A stretch of 64,000 nucleotides of DNA from Erythrobacter litoralis. GTDB taxonomy: Bacteria; Pseudomonadota; Alphaproteobacteria; Sphingomonadales; Sphingomonadaceae. The translations under genes and the position numbers were made by a program. The notes beneath the pieces were generated by a model. It had not been told where the DNA came from. It searched no databases and saw nothing but the letters and a program-made list of their open reading frames with translations. How positions within the stretch are numbered: the first letter of the stretch is position 1; the number at the start of each line of letters is the position of its first letter. Shown piece after piece: positions 20,053 to 28,122 of this stretch. The stretch lies in NCBI RefSeq assembly GCF_029760855.1, contig NZ_SOSI01000002.1, positions 62,001-126,000 of the forward strand. The letters are read 5' to 3'.

Positions 20053-21123
20053 TCAATACTCCTCCACCAGAACGTCGGTGTACAATTCCGCCGGTTCCGG
20101 CTCGGGCGAGTTCTCGGCGAAGTCCGCAGCTTCGGAAACACGAGCGCGGATCTCCTTGTCGATCGCTTTCAGATCGTCTTCATTGCTGCCCTGTTCGATC
20201 AGCGTCTTTTTCAGACCCTCGATCGGATCGCGATGCTCGCGATAATCCTGCACTTCTTCCCTCGTACGGTATTTCGCCGGATCGGACATCGAATGCCCGC
20301 GATAGCGATAGGTGCTGCATTCCATTAACACCGGACCGTTGCCCTCTCGCACGTGGGCGAAGGCGGTTTCGGCGGCGGCGCGCACTTCGAGCACGTCCAT
20401 GCCGTTGACATTCATGCCGGGGATGCGGAACGCGGTACCACGGCGGTAGAATTCCGTTTCGGCCGAGCTGCGCTTGACTGCAGTGCCCATAGCGTACTGA
20501 TTGTTCTCGACCACAAAGACGATCGGCAGCTTCCACAGCGAAGCCATATTCATCGTTTCGTAGACCTGCCCCTGGTTTGCTGCCCCGTCGCCGAAGTACG
20601 CAAGGCACAGGCCGCCATCGTCGTTATACTGGTGTGCGAGCGCCAGGCCGCCACCCAGCGCGACCTGCGCGCCAACGATGCCGTGGCCGCCGTAAAACTT
20701 ATGCTCGGTGCTGAACATGTGCATCGAGCCGCCCTTGCCCTTGGATATGCCGGCCTGTCGCCCGGTCAGTTCAGCCATGATGATCTTGGGATCGATGCCG
20801 TAGGCAAGCATGTGGCCATGATCGCGGTAACCGGTGATCACACTGTCCGTGTCGTTGTCGAGCGCGCTTTGCAGACCGATCGCGACCGCTTCCTGCCCAA
20901 TATAAAGGTGGCAAAAGCCCCCGATCAGGCCAAGGCCGTAGAGCTGGCCAGCCCGTTCCTCGAACCGGCGGATGAGCAGCATCTGCTCGTAGAAGCGCAG
21001 CATTTCTTCCTTGCTGGCATCGTAGCGCTTGTTCTGCTCGAAGCTTTCCTGAAGCGAGCGCAGCGCGAAATCCTGATCCTGCTCGGAAAGTGCAGGATCG
21101 TTATTTGCCGGGGCTTTGGCCAA
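20053..21123 (-). CDS. pdhA: Pyruvate dehydrogenase E1 alpha
   Basis: E1 alpha subunit, 356 residues, thiamine-diphosphate-dependent decarboxylation of pyruvate. The TPP-binding motif starts GDGAANQG and ends VVENN; the phosphorylation-loop region RYRGHSMSDP is also present. The apparent start is TTG 21123, ten bases after AGGA; the next in-frame Met is deep in the conserved part. No pdhC gene is visible in the window. Confidence 0.96.
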   Translation of the reverse strand: MAKAPANNDPALSEQDQDFALRSLQESFEQNKRYDASKEEMLRFYEQMLLIRRFEERAGQLYGLGLIGGFCHLYIGQEAVAIGLQSALDNDTDSVITGYRDHGHMLAYGIDPKIIMAELTGRQAGISKGKGGSMHMFSTEHKFYGGHGIVGAQVALGGGLALAHQYNDDGGLCLAYFGDGAANQGQVYETMNMASLWKLPIVFVVENNQYAMGTAVKRSSAETEFYRRGTAFRIPGMNVNGMDVLEVRAAAETAFAHVREGNGPVLMECSTYRYRGHSMSDPAKYRTREEVQDYREHRDPIEGLKKTLIEQGSNEDDLKAIDKEIRARVSEAADFAENSPEPEPAELYTDVLVEEY

Positions 21124-21234
21124 GGGATGGTGTCCTTATCTCGTCAAGATGTCGCGCGGCTATAGGCACAGCGGCAAGTGCTGCGCAACAACCATGCATA
21201 CGAAAAACCCTTACGGAAAGCGCGCGTCCGCAGG

Positions 21235-21549
21235 CTAGTCGTCGAGCTTGACGACGACCTCGTCGGGATGGACGACATTGAGTTGGCTGCGCAGCAATTC
21301 CCCGACCATATCCGGATCGGCATGATCGGGGTCCAAAAGGGCGACCTTGTTCTCGAGCGCCGTGCGGTCGTGTTCGATCGCGGCAAGTTGCGCCTTGCGC
21401 TGATCGAGCGTCCGCAGGTTGTCGCTCCACGCAAGCAAACCCGACGGTCCGGCGACGGCAATCCCGCCCATCAGAAGCAACGCGCCGACGGCCGTCCGGC
21501 GCAGCAGTTTGCCGTTCGCGCGATTACGATATCTGCCCTTCCGTCCCAT
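21235..21549 (-). CDS. ftsB: FtsB-type septum formation initiator
   Basis: Small bitopic membrane protein of 104 residues: short basic cytoplasmic N-terminus, one TM segment (about 19-42), and a periplasmic coiled coil with TLDQRKAQLAAIEHDRTALE. Such proteins join FtsL and FtsQ at the division site. Its place just upstream of pdhA-pdhB on the same strand is a frequent alphaproteobacterial arrangement. Identification rests on size, topology and neighbourhood. Confidence 0.83.
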   Translation of the reverse strand: MGRKGRYRNRANGKLLRRTAVGALLLMGGIAVAGPSGLLAWSDNLRTLDQRKAQLAAIEHDRTALENKVALLDPDHADPDMVGELLRSQLNVVHPDEVVVKLDD

Positions 21550-21602
21550 GCCCGCATATCAGCCACAAACCGGTATGGTTAGCAAGACGAAAACGGCGAA
21601 GC

Positions 21603-22769
21603 TCAGTAGGAGCGCGGCAGACCGAGAACGTGTTCGGCCAGGTAGCTTAGGATGAGGTTCGTGCTGATGGGGGCGACCGTGTATAGGCGCGCTTCGCGAA
21701 ACTTGCGCTCGACGTCGTATTCCTCGGCGAAGCCGAAGCCGCCGAAGGTCTGGACGCACATATCGGCGGCAGCCCAGCTCGCTTCGCTGGCGAGCATCTT
21801 GGCCATGTTAGCCTCCGCCCCTGCATTGCCGGCCTCCATGTAGAGGGCAGCGGCATGGTGGACCATTAATTCGGCGGCGCACATCTGCGCATAGCAACGC
21901 GCGATCGGGAACTGTACGCCTTGGTTCGCGCCGATGGGGCGTGCGAAGACCGAGCGATCGCCGGCATAGGCGCTGGCCTTGTCGATGAACCATTTCGCAT
22001 CCCCGATGCATTCCGCGCCGATGAGAATGCGTTCGGCATTCATGCCCGAGAGGATATAGCGGAAGCCCTTCCCCTCCTCGCCGATCAAAGCCGAGGCGGG
22101 TATGCGCAGGCCATCGAAGAAAATCTCGGTGGTCGAATGGTTCATCATCGTGCGGATCGGCTTGATCGTCATACCGTTGCCGACCGCTTCGCGCATATCC
22201 ACGAGAAAGAGCGACAAACCTTCGGTCTTCTTCTCGACCTCGTCGCGAGGTGTGGTCCGCGCAAGCAGCACCATAAGGTCGGAATGCTCCGCCCGGCTGG
22301 TCCAGATCTTCTGACCGTCGATTACGTATTCCTCGCCATCGCGCCTTGCGAAGGTCTGGAGGCTGAGCGTGTCCGTACCGCTGGTCGGTTCAGAGACGCC
22401 GAATGCCTGAAGCCGCAAATCGCCGCTTGCCACTCCGGGAAGATAGGTATTTTTCTGCTCGTCCGATCCGTAGCGTAGCAGGGTATTCATTACATACATC
22501 TGCGCGTGGGCGGCGGCGCCGTTGCAACCGCTTGCCTGAATTTCCTCCATGATGGCGCAGGCCGCATCGAGGCCGAGCCCGCTTCCGCCGAATTCTTCCG
22601 GGATCAACGCAGCAAGAAAACCGGCTTCGGTAATCGCGCGAACGAACTCCGTCGGGTAGGCGCGCTCGCGATCTTTCGCACGCCAGTATTCGGCCGGAAA
22701 ATCGCGACATACCTGGCGCACCGCATCGCGAATGTCGGAATGGCGTTCGGAAGGTTTTACAGCATCCAT
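21603..22769 (-). CDS. Acyl-CoA dehydrogenase family protein
   Basis: FAD flavoprotein of 388 residues, family of alpha-beta acyl-CoA desaturation. It has the usual N-terminal helical domain, the middle beta domain with the flavin contact region ASGDLRLQAFGVSEPTSGTD, and the C-terminal segment CVQTFGGFGFAEEYDVER. Chain-length specificity cannot be read from the sequence. The gene is divergent from hppD, sharing a 137-base spacer, and on the same strand as ftsB. Confidence 0.9.
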   Translation of the reverse strand: MDAVKPSERHSDIRDAVRQVCRDFPAEYWRAKDRERAYPTEFVRAITEAGFLAALIPEEFGGSGLGLDAACAIMEEIQASGCNGAAAHAQMYVMNTLLRYGSDEQKNTYLPGVASGDLRLQAFGVSEPTSGTDTLSLQTFARRDGEEYVIDGQKIWTSRAEHSDLMVLLARTTPRDEVEKKTEGLSLFLVDMREAVGNGMTIKPIRTMMNHSTTEIFFDGLRIPASALIGEEGKGFRYILSGMNAERILIGAECIGDAKWFIDKASAYAGDRSVFARPIGANQGVQFPIARCYAQMCAAELMVHHAAALYMEAGNAGAEANMAKMLASEASWAAADMCVQTFGGFGFAEEYDVERKFREARLYTVAPISTNLILSYLAEHVLGLPRSY

Positions 22770-22842
22770 CGGGCTACCATGGACCGAGCGGCATTAGGGC
22801 GCAATCCGCCGGAACTGGCAGATGGTGCGGCCCGTTGGATTC

Positions 22843-22885
22843 TTGACATTCGACGTGACGCCACCTATTTAGTTACTAATGTAAC
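22843..22885 (+). promoter_or_regulatory. hppD promoter with overlapping palindromic operator
   Basis: TTGACA (22843-22848), 17 bases, then TATTTA (22866-22871) gives a near-consensus housekeeping promoter reading toward hppD. Immediately downstream, GTTAC-TAAT-GTAAC (22872-22885) is a perfect 5-bp inverted repeat covering the expected transcription start, well placed for a repressor. The regulator is not identified; a MarR- or IclR-type protein is a guess. Confidence 0.7.
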
Positions 22886-22906
22886 CAACCAAGATAGAGG
22901 ATAAAC

Positions 22907-24028
22907 ATGCCCGACCTTTTCGAAAACCCGATCGGCCTCGATGGCTTCGAATTCGTCGAATTCTGCGCTCCGGAGCGCGGAATGGTCGAGCCGGTCTTCA
23001 AAGCCATGGGTTTTACACACGTTGCCGATCACCGCAGCAAGGACGTGCAGCTGTGGCGACAGGGCCAGATCAACCTCATCCTCAACTACGAACCGAAAAG
23101 CGCCGCGTGGTTCTTCGCGCGCGAACACGGTCCGTCGGCCTGCGGCATGGGCTTCCGCGTGAAGAACGCGGCGAAAGCCTATGAAGAACTGTTGGCGCGC
23201 GGGGCCGAGCCCGTGACCGTCGAGACCGGCCCGATGGAACTGCGCATTCCGGCCATTCGCGGGATCGGCAACGCAATCATCTATCTGATCGACCGCTACG
23301 AGAGCGAAGACGGCGAAGGCTTGTCGATTTACGATATCGATTTCGAATATCGCGAAGGCGTCGAGCGGCATCCCGAAGGCGCGGGCTTCGACGTCATCGA
23401 TCACCTCACGCATAACGTCTATAATGGGCGAATGAAGTACTGGGCGGACTATTACGAGACGCTGTTCAACTTCCGTGAAATCCGCTTCTTCGACATCAAG
23501 GGCGAATATACCGGATTGACCTCCAAAGCGCTGACCGCTCCCGATGGGAAAATCCGCATTCCCCTTAATGAAGAAGGCGAAGGCGGCAAGGGTCAAATCG
23601 AGGAATTCCTGAAGGAATTCAACGGCGAAGGCATCCAGCACATCGCTCTCATCTGCGACGATCTCGTCAAGGCTTGGGACCGGCTGAAGGAATTCGGCGT
23701 GCCCTTCATGACCGCGCCGCCGGAAACCTATTACGAGATGCTTCCCGAACGCCTGCCCGATCACGGCGAACCGGTCGATGAGTTGAAGGCGCGGGGCATC
23801 CTGCTCGACGGTACGACCGAAGGCGGACAGCCACGCCTGCTCCTCCAGATTTTCGCGGAGGCGCAAGTCGGCCCCGTGTTCTTCGAATTTATCCAGCGCA
23901 AGGGCGACGAAGGCTTTGGCGAAGGCAATTTCAAGGCCCTGTTTGAAAGCATGGAGCGCGACCAGATTAAGCGCGGCACGCTGAGCGTGGACGAAGCGAA
24001 GAGCGTCGAGAAGGAGCCGGCCGAATGA
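22907..24028 (+). CDS. hppD: 4-hydroxyphenylpyruvate dioxygenase
   Basis: Fe(II) dioxygenase (373 residues) converting 4-hydroxyphenylpyruvate to homogentisate in tyrosine breakdown. Iron ligands are His166 (DHLTHN), His245 (QHIAL) and Glu327 (FFEFIQRKG), each five residues on from the Pseudomonas enzyme's ligands. The ribosome site AGAGG is at 22896-22900. It overlaps the following VOC gene by four bases (ATGA). The other homogentisate-pathway genes are not in the window. Confidence 0.97.
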   Translation: MPDLFENPIGLDGFEFVEFCAPERGMVEPVFKAMGFTHVADHRSKDVQLWRQGQINLILNYEPKSAAWFFAREHGPSACGMGFRVKNAAKAYEELLARGAEPVTVETGPMELRIPAIRGIGNAIIYLIDRYESEDGEGLSIYDIDFEYREGVERHPEGAGFDVIDHLTHNVYNGRMKYWADYYETLFNFREIRFFDIKGEYTGLTSKALTAPDGKIRIPLNEEGEGGKGQIEEFLKEFNGEGIQHIALICDDLVKAWDRLKEFGVPFMTAPPETYYEMLPERLPDHGEPVDELKARGILLDGTTEGGQPRLLLQIFAEAQVGPVFFEFIQRKGDEGFGEGNFKALFESMERDQIKRGTLSVDEAKSVEKEPAE

Positions 24029-24597
24029 ACGATCAGTCCTCCCACCCGGTCAAGCTCGGCGGCGTCCACCATGCGGCCTATCGCTGCAAGGATGCCAAGG
24101 AAACGGTCGAATGGTACCGCGACGTGCTGGGCATGGAATATACCAGCGCCTTTAGCGAGGACCATGTGCCCTCTACCGGGGAATACGATCCGTATATGCA
24201 CGTCTTCCTCAATGCCGGAAACGGCAATATCCTCGCCTTTTTCGAACTGCCCAATCAGAAGGATATGGGGCGGGACGAGAATACGCCGAAATGGGTACAG
24301 CATCTCGCATTCAAGGTTGGCAGCGAAGATGAATTGCTGGCGGCAAAGACCCATGTCGAGAGCCTCGGCATCGACGTGCTCGGGCCAACCCATCACGGCA
24401 TTTTCAAGTCGATCTACTTCTTCGATCCGAACGGACACCGCGTCGAACTCGCCGCCGATATCGGTACCGATGAGCAGTATGCCGAATTGAAACGGGTGGC
24501 GATGCCGATGCTCGAAGAATGGAGCGAGACGAAGAAGGCGCCTCGCCATGCAGATTGGCTGCATGAGATCGCGCGCAAGGAACGCGCTGCCAAGTAA
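24025..24597 (+). CDS. VOC-superfamily (glyoxalase-like) protein
   Basis: Protein of 190 residues with two beta-alpha-beta-beta-beta modules of the vicinal oxygen chelate fold. Candidate metal ligands include His in [10 protein letters not shown], His in WVQHLAF and Glu in [11 protein letters not shown]. Translational coupling to hppD (ATGA overlap) suggests a role in aromatic amino acid catabolism, but the substrate is unknown. Glyoxalase I and dioxygenase activities are both possible within the superfamily. Confidence 0.85.
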   Translation: MNDQSSHPVKLGGVHHAAYRCKDAKETVEWYRDVLGMEYTSAFSEDHVPSTGEYDPYMHVFLNAGNGNILAFFELPNQKDMGRDENTPKWVQHLAFKVGSEDELLAAKTHVESLGIDVLGPTHHGIFKSIYFFDPNGHRVELAADIGTDEQYAELKRVAMPMLEEWSETKKAPRHADWLHEIARKERAAK

Positions 24598-24658
24598 ACC
24601 TTGCGGAACCCGCGCCGCCGCGCAACGTTAGCAGGTGCAACACGGAGGGTACTGGACG

Positions 24659-25537
24659 GTGAATTACATCGCAACTTTGCGCGACCAATTGCAGGGCATG
24701 GCCACGGGGTTTGTTGCCGCCTTGCCCAGCTTCGCAATTGCGCTTTTTGTCATCTTGCTGACGTGGATCGTCGCGCGCTTTGCGACGAAGCTGTCCGACA
24801 TGCTTGTCGGAAAAACGGATATCCGGCCTAGCCTCAAGAACCTGATCGATACGGTCGTGAAGCTGGCCATCTGGGTCATCGGCCTGTTCATCGCTGCCGT
24901 CGTAGTAATGCCCGATCTCACGCCTGCCAGCCTGCTAGCAGGTCTCGGCATCGGCGCGGTCGCGATCGGTTTCGCTTTCCAGGACATCTTTGAAAATTTC
25001 CTCGCCGGCGTCCTCATCATGGTGCGCGAGAAGATGCGTATCGGTGACGTCATCGAATGCCAGGGCATCACCGGCAAGGTAGAACATATCAGCTTGCGTG
25101 AAAGCCACGTTCGCCGCCTGTCAGGCGAATTGACCGTCGTGCCGAATTCCATCCTGTTCAAAAATCCGGTCGAAATCCTCACCGACGTTGACCAGCGCCG
25201 GCATGAGGTCGTCGTCGGTGTATCCTACGACACCAATCTCGATCATGCCGCCGACGTTATTCGCCGGTCGGTCGAAGAGGTGGACGACGTTCTCGCCAGC
25301 AAGGGCATCGATATCTTTGCGCAGGAATTCAATTCCAGCTCGGTCGATTTCCTTGTGCGCTGGTGGGCTGGTTCGACTCCGCGAGCCGGGTGGGAAAGCA
25401 AGGACAAGGTCGTCCGCGCGATCAAGGCTGCGCTCGACGATGCGGGTATCGAGATCCCCTTCCCTTACGTCACGCACACCTTCAAGGAAACGGTGCCGGT
25501 CAGCCAGATCGGTCAGCAGAACAAGCCGACGCCTTAA
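24659..25537 (+). CDS. Small-conductance mechanosensitive channel MscS family
   Basis: Channel protein of 292 residues that opens on membrane tension to release osmolytes. Three TM segments lie in residues 1-115, the third being Gly/Ala-rich (LLAGLGIGAVAIGFAFQDIF), followed by the conserved FENFLAGV and the beta domain with VVPNSILF. GTG 24659 is chosen because GGAGG at 24644-24648 sits ten bases upstream; an in-frame GTG at 24635 lacks such a site. Convergent with the tRNA gene. Confidence 0.92.
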   Translation: MNYIATLRDQLQGMATGFVAALPSFAIALFVILLTWIVARFATKLSDMLVGKTDIRPSLKNLIDTVVKLAIWVIGLFIAAVVVMPDLTPASLLAGLGIGAVAIGFAFQDIFENFLAGVLIMVREKMRIGDVIECQGITGKVEHISLRESHVRRLSGELTVVPNSILFKNPVEILTDVDQRRHEVVVGVSYDTNLDHAADVIRRSVEEVDDVLASKGIDIFAQEFNSSSVDFLVRWWAGSTPRAGWESKDKVVRAIKAALDDAGIEIPFPYVTHTFKETVPVSQIGQQNKPTP

Positions 25538-25552
25538 AACGCTCGAAGGGAA

Positions 25553-25629
25553 TGGTGCGCCCGACAGGATTCGAACCTGTGGCCCCCGGATTAGGAATCC
25601 GATGCTCTATCCTACTGAGCTACGGGCGC
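25553..25629 (-). tRNA. tRNA-Arg (anticodon CCT)
   Basis: A complete cloverleaf on the minus strand: acceptor GCGCCCG pairs with CGGGCGC, D-stem GCTC/GAGC, anticodon stem TCGGA/TCCGG with loop TTCCTAA (anticodon CCT), T-arm ACAGG-TTCGAAT-CCTGT, discriminator A. The 3' CCA is encoded (25553-25555). It reads the rare AGG codon. Confidence 0.97.
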
Positions 25630-25640
25630 GGCCGGGTCCG

Positions 25641-25668
25641 GCTATAACGGCTCGCGCGGCGAGAGCAA
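25641..25668 (-). promoter_or_regulatory. Probable tRNA-Arg promoter
   Basis: On the minus strand TTGCTC (25663-25668), 16 bases, TATAGC (25641-25646), ending eleven bases before the mature tRNA 5' end. It lies directly after the stop of the DUF1178 gene. Confidence 0.5.
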
Positions 25669-26136
25669 TCAGTTGAGTTCGTCGGGATCGGCCATCGGGA
25701 ACAGGATCGGTGCGATGGCGATGCCTTCTTCGGCCAGCGACGCGGCTTCCTCTTTCGTCGCTTTGCCGTGCACAGGGGCCTCGTCCTTTTCGCCGTAATG
25801 CTGCGAGCGCACTTCTTCGGCGAATTTCTTACCGACCCAGGTACTTTTCTTCAGCGCTTCGGCCTGAACCTTCGCAATTTTGGCGAATGCGTCTTTGAGT
25901 TCCGCGGGAAGCTCGATATTTGCAACCTGCTTTCCTCTGGCGCTGTCGGTCGTGCCCTGTCTCTCCGATACCCGCGTTGAGACGGCGGGAGCCATGGGCG
26001 CTTTGCGAATGTCGGCAGCGCCGCATACTGGACAAGTGAGAAGCCCACGATCCCCCTGCTCGGTGAAATCCGCAGAGGACGAAAACCAGCCTTCAAACCG
26101 ATGATCGTCAGGGCAGACGAGGTCGAAAACGATCAT
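25669..26136 (-). CDS. DUF1178 family protein
   Basis: Protein of 155 residues. The N-terminal Cys/His pattern (CPDDHRF and CPVCGA) looks like a small zinc-ribbon domain, followed by a charged helical region. Function unknown; family members usually sit beside a nitrilase-family gene, as here. ATG 26136 overlaps the upstream amidase stop by four bases (ATGA), so it is translated from the grxC-amidase message. Confidence 0.88.
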   Translation of the reverse strand: MIVFDLVCPDDHRFEGWFSSSADFTEQGDRGLLTCPVCGAADIRKAPMAPAVSTRVSERQGTTDSARGKQVANIELPAELKDAFAKIAKVQAEALKKSTWVGKKFAEEVRSQHYGEKDEAPVHGKATKEEAASLAEEGIAIAPILFPMADPDELN

Positions 26137-26951
26137 TGCGCCGAACTTGCGATCGGGCGGCGATTGGCAAGGCTGGGAACCTGCCGCCGCGCCTTTTCGG
26201 TTCGTTGCGGGTCGATTTCCGCAAAAGACAGGCCGGCTTTCGTACCCATGTCCAACACCACCTCGCCCCAAGGATCGATCACCAGGCTATGTCCGAACGT
26301 CTCGCGTCCATCCTGGTGATGGCCGGATTGTGCGGCCGCAATCACGAACGCACTCGCCTCGATTGCGCGCGCCCGCTGCAATACGTGCCAATGCGCGCGC
26401 CCCGTCGGAACCGTGAAGGCGGCTGGGATCGATATGGCGTCGCAGTGTGCCTGCCCCAGCGCGTCGAAAAGAGCCGGGAAGCGCAAGTCGTAACAAACCG
26501 CCAATCCGAGCTTGCCGATTGGCGTTTGGACGGTGACGGCCTCTGCCCCGGCTTGGTAAGCGTTGGACTCCCGCCAACTCTCCCCGCTTTCCAGATCGAC
26601 GTCGAACATATGAATCTTGTCGTATCGCGCGGCGATATCGCCTTTGGCATCTATAACGAAGGAGCGATTAGCCCAACGGTCGCCTACGGCGACAGCTAGC
26701 GAACCAAGGCAGATCCAGAGACCCAACCGCGCGGCATCCTCACGCGCCCGGGCCAGCGTACGATCATTGCCCTCATCGACGATCCGGCCGGCAGCACGCC
26801 CACGATCCCTGTCCAGAAGTCCAGACATTTCCGGAGTGAAGAGCATCGCCGCGCCCTCGCCGTCCGCCCGCTCGGCTGCGCCGCTGATCGTAGCAGAATT
26901 CTCATCCGGATCGATGCCGGACGTCATCTGCAAAACAGCGATGCGAGTCAT
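26133..26951 (-). CDS. Carbon-nitrogen hydrolase (Nit1-type amidase)
   Basis: Nitrilase-superfamily amidase of 272 residues with the complete catalytic triad Glu41 (FTPEM), Lys112 (YDKIHMFD) and Cys153 (AVCYDLRFP). The sequence around KIHMFDVD and CYDLRFP is typical of the Nit1/YbeM branch, which removes deaminated glutathione. A neighbouring glutaredoxin gene just upstream fits a glutathione-repair role (inference). One base separates it from the grxC stop. Confidence 0.9.
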   Translation of the reverse strand: MTRIAVLQMTSGIDPDENSATISGAAERADGEGAAMLFTPEMSGLLDRDRGRAAGRIVDEGNDRTLARAREDAARLGLWICLGSLAVAVGDRWANRSFVIDAKGDIAARYDKIHMFDVDLESGESWRESNAYQAGAEAVTVQTPIGKLGLAVCYDLRFPALFDALGQAHCDAISIPAAFTVPTGRAHWHVLQRARAIEASAFVIAAAQSGHHQDGRETFGHSLVIDPWGEVVLDMGTKAGLSFAEIDPQRTEKARRQVPSLANRRPIASSAQ

Positions 26952-27209
26952 TCAGCTCGCCAGCAATGTGTCGAGTTCGCCCGAGCGTTCGAGAGCGGCC
27001 AGATCGTCCGACCCGCCGACATGACGGTCGCCGATAAAGATCTGGGGAACTGTACGGGCCTGCGGTGCACGTTCCAGCATGGCGTCCCTGTCCGGCCCGC
27101 CCATGGTGATGTCGTGCTCCTCGTATTGTGCGCCCTTCTCGTCGAGGAGGCGTTTCGCCCGTGCGCAGTATCCGCAGCCAAATTTCGTATAGATATCAAT
27201 ATGCGGCAT
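26952..27209 (-). CDS. grxC: Glutaredoxin 3 type
   Basis: Dithiol glutaredoxin of 85 residues with active site Cys12-Gly-Tyr-Cys15, the cis-Pro TVPQIF loop and the GGSDDL glutathione-binding turn. It reduces disulfides using glutathione. First gene of a three-gene minus-strand operon (grxC, amidase, DUF1178). Confidence 0.95.
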   Translation of the reverse strand: MPHIDIYTKFGCGYCARAKRLLDEKGAQYEEHDITMGGPDRDAMLERAPQARTVPQIFIGDRHVGGSDDLAALERSGELDTLLAS

Positions 27210-27260
27210 GATCGGTCGTACCTTTCGTTTGGGTCGGCGCCATATCGGATGCGCGAAAGG

Positions 27261-27288
27261 CTTGAAAGCCTGACCGGCGAAATTATCT
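27261..27288 (+). promoter_or_regulatory. Sigma-32 (RpoH)-type heat-shock promoter of hsp20
   Basis: CTTG (27261-27264), 17 bases, then ATTATCT (27282-27288). This fits the alphaproteobacterial RpoH pattern CTTG-N17-CYTATNT with one mismatch in the -10 element. The predicted start near 27295 leaves about 74 untranslated bases before hsp20. Confidence 0.7.
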
Positions 27289-27296
27289 TTTCATTG

Positions 27297-27362
27297 CCGA
27301 CCTCGTCGGTCCGGAATGCCAGTATGGGTTCCGGGATTTCAAATTGCTCAAACAGAGGATTT
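27297..27362 (+). promoter_or_regulatory. ROSE-like RNA thermometer in the hsp20 5' UTR
   Basis: Three successive hairpins can form. I: CCGA/TCGG at 27297-27309. II: CCGGAA/TTCCGG at 27311-27334, 12-base loop. III: 27341-27362, where AAATTGCTC pairs with GAGGATTT, leaving one bulged G (27346) and burying the ribosome site AGAGGA. The TTGCT opposite the ribosome site is the hallmark of ROSE elements that repress small heat-shock genes at low temperature. The start codon follows six bases after the stem. Confidence 0.72.
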
Positions 27363-27368
27363 GTAACG

Positions 27369-27836
27369 ATGAACCGTATGGACTTTACACCCTATCGCCG
27401 CTCAACCGTCGGGTTCGATCGGCTATTCGATCTGATGGAACGCCAGGCCCGCAATGCGGGTGGCGATAATTATCCGCCCTTCAATATCGAGCGGCGCGGT
27501 GATGACGATTACCGCATCACGCTTGCCGTTGCAGGCTTTCGCCCCGGCGACCTCGACATTACCGCGCAGCAGAACCTTTTGACCGTTCAGGGTCGCAAGC
27601 GCGACGAAGAACCCGAAGGCGAATTGCTGCATGTCGGCATCGCCAATCGCGGGTTCGAGCGTCGCTTCGAACTGGCGGATTATGTCCGTGTGCAGAATGC
27701 CGACCTTCGCGACGGTTTGCTCGTCATCGATTTGGTACGTGAAGTGCCCGAGGCGATGCGTCCGAAGAAGATCGCGATCGGCGGGCAAAAACCCCTCGAA
27801 ATCGTGAAAGACGACGATGAGACCGAAGCTGCATAA
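27369..27836 (+). CDS. Small heat-shock protein, Hsp20/IbpA family
   Basis: ATP-independent holdase chaperone of 155 residues. The alpha-crystallin domain runs from about residue 38 (PPFNIERRGDDDYRITLAVAGF) to 130, with GIANRGFERRFELAD and the LVIDLVREVPE strand, and a short acidic tail. The start is ATG 27369, preceded by AGAGGA, and begins MNRMDFTPYRR as in IbpA-like proteins. Promoter and thermometer upstream give it two heat-sensing layers. A strong hairpin follows. Confidence 0.93.
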   Translation: MNRMDFTPYRRSTVGFDRLFDLMERQARNAGGDNYPPFNIERRGDDDYRITLAVAGFRPGDLDITAQQNLLTVQGRKRDEEPEGELLHVGIANRGFERRFELADYVRVQNADLRDGLLVIDLVREVPEAMRPKKIAIGGQKPLEIVKDDDETEAA

Positions 27837-27857
27837 AAGCTAGATGCTCATAGGATA

Positions 27858-27889
27858 GAGGGCGAGCCCACCTTGGTGGTCTCGCCCTC
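27858..27889 (+). terminator. Probable terminator after hsp20
   Basis: Long stem GAGGGCGAG / CTCGCCCTC continued inside by CCACC/GGTGG with a two-base loop. It starts 22 bases after the hsp20 stop. It lacks a T-run, so termination efficiency is uncertain. Confidence 0.6.
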
Positions 27890-28122
27890 GCGACGTCTAG
27901 CGCCGCCGAGCTCCGGATTCGGCCGTCCGGGTCGCAGAAGACGACCGGGTTCGGAGCAAGCTCGTGTACCAGCAGGCCGAATGAATTTTGATCTGAATGC
28001 CCACCTTTGAACACTATGGCGCAGTCTTATCAAAAGATAAAGCTTGGGAATATTTTTGTCGCTCTTGTCCAAGCAAGCAATGCTATTGTTGCCTACAAAC
28101 GAAGTTCCAAGCCCAAAAAATG
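27890..28122. other. Intergenic region hsp20 / pyrG
   Basis: No gene supported. The right part (about 28015-28120) is clearly AT-richer than the surroundings and contains GCTTGG and CCAAGC separated by 21 bases. A T-run after the pyrG stop on the minus strand may contribute to termination there. Open frames crossing it have no coding character. Confidence 0.5.

Noticed and set aside
18919-20328. 469-codon open frame on the plus strand opposite pdhB
   Set aside because: It is antisense to pdhB and the pdhA end, both with clear motifs. Its His/Arg/Asp-rich translation is typical of a GC-rich shadow frame.
22865-23866. 333-codon frame antisense to hppD
   Set aside because: hppD has all iron ligands and a good promoter and ribosome site; the antisense frame shows no motif.
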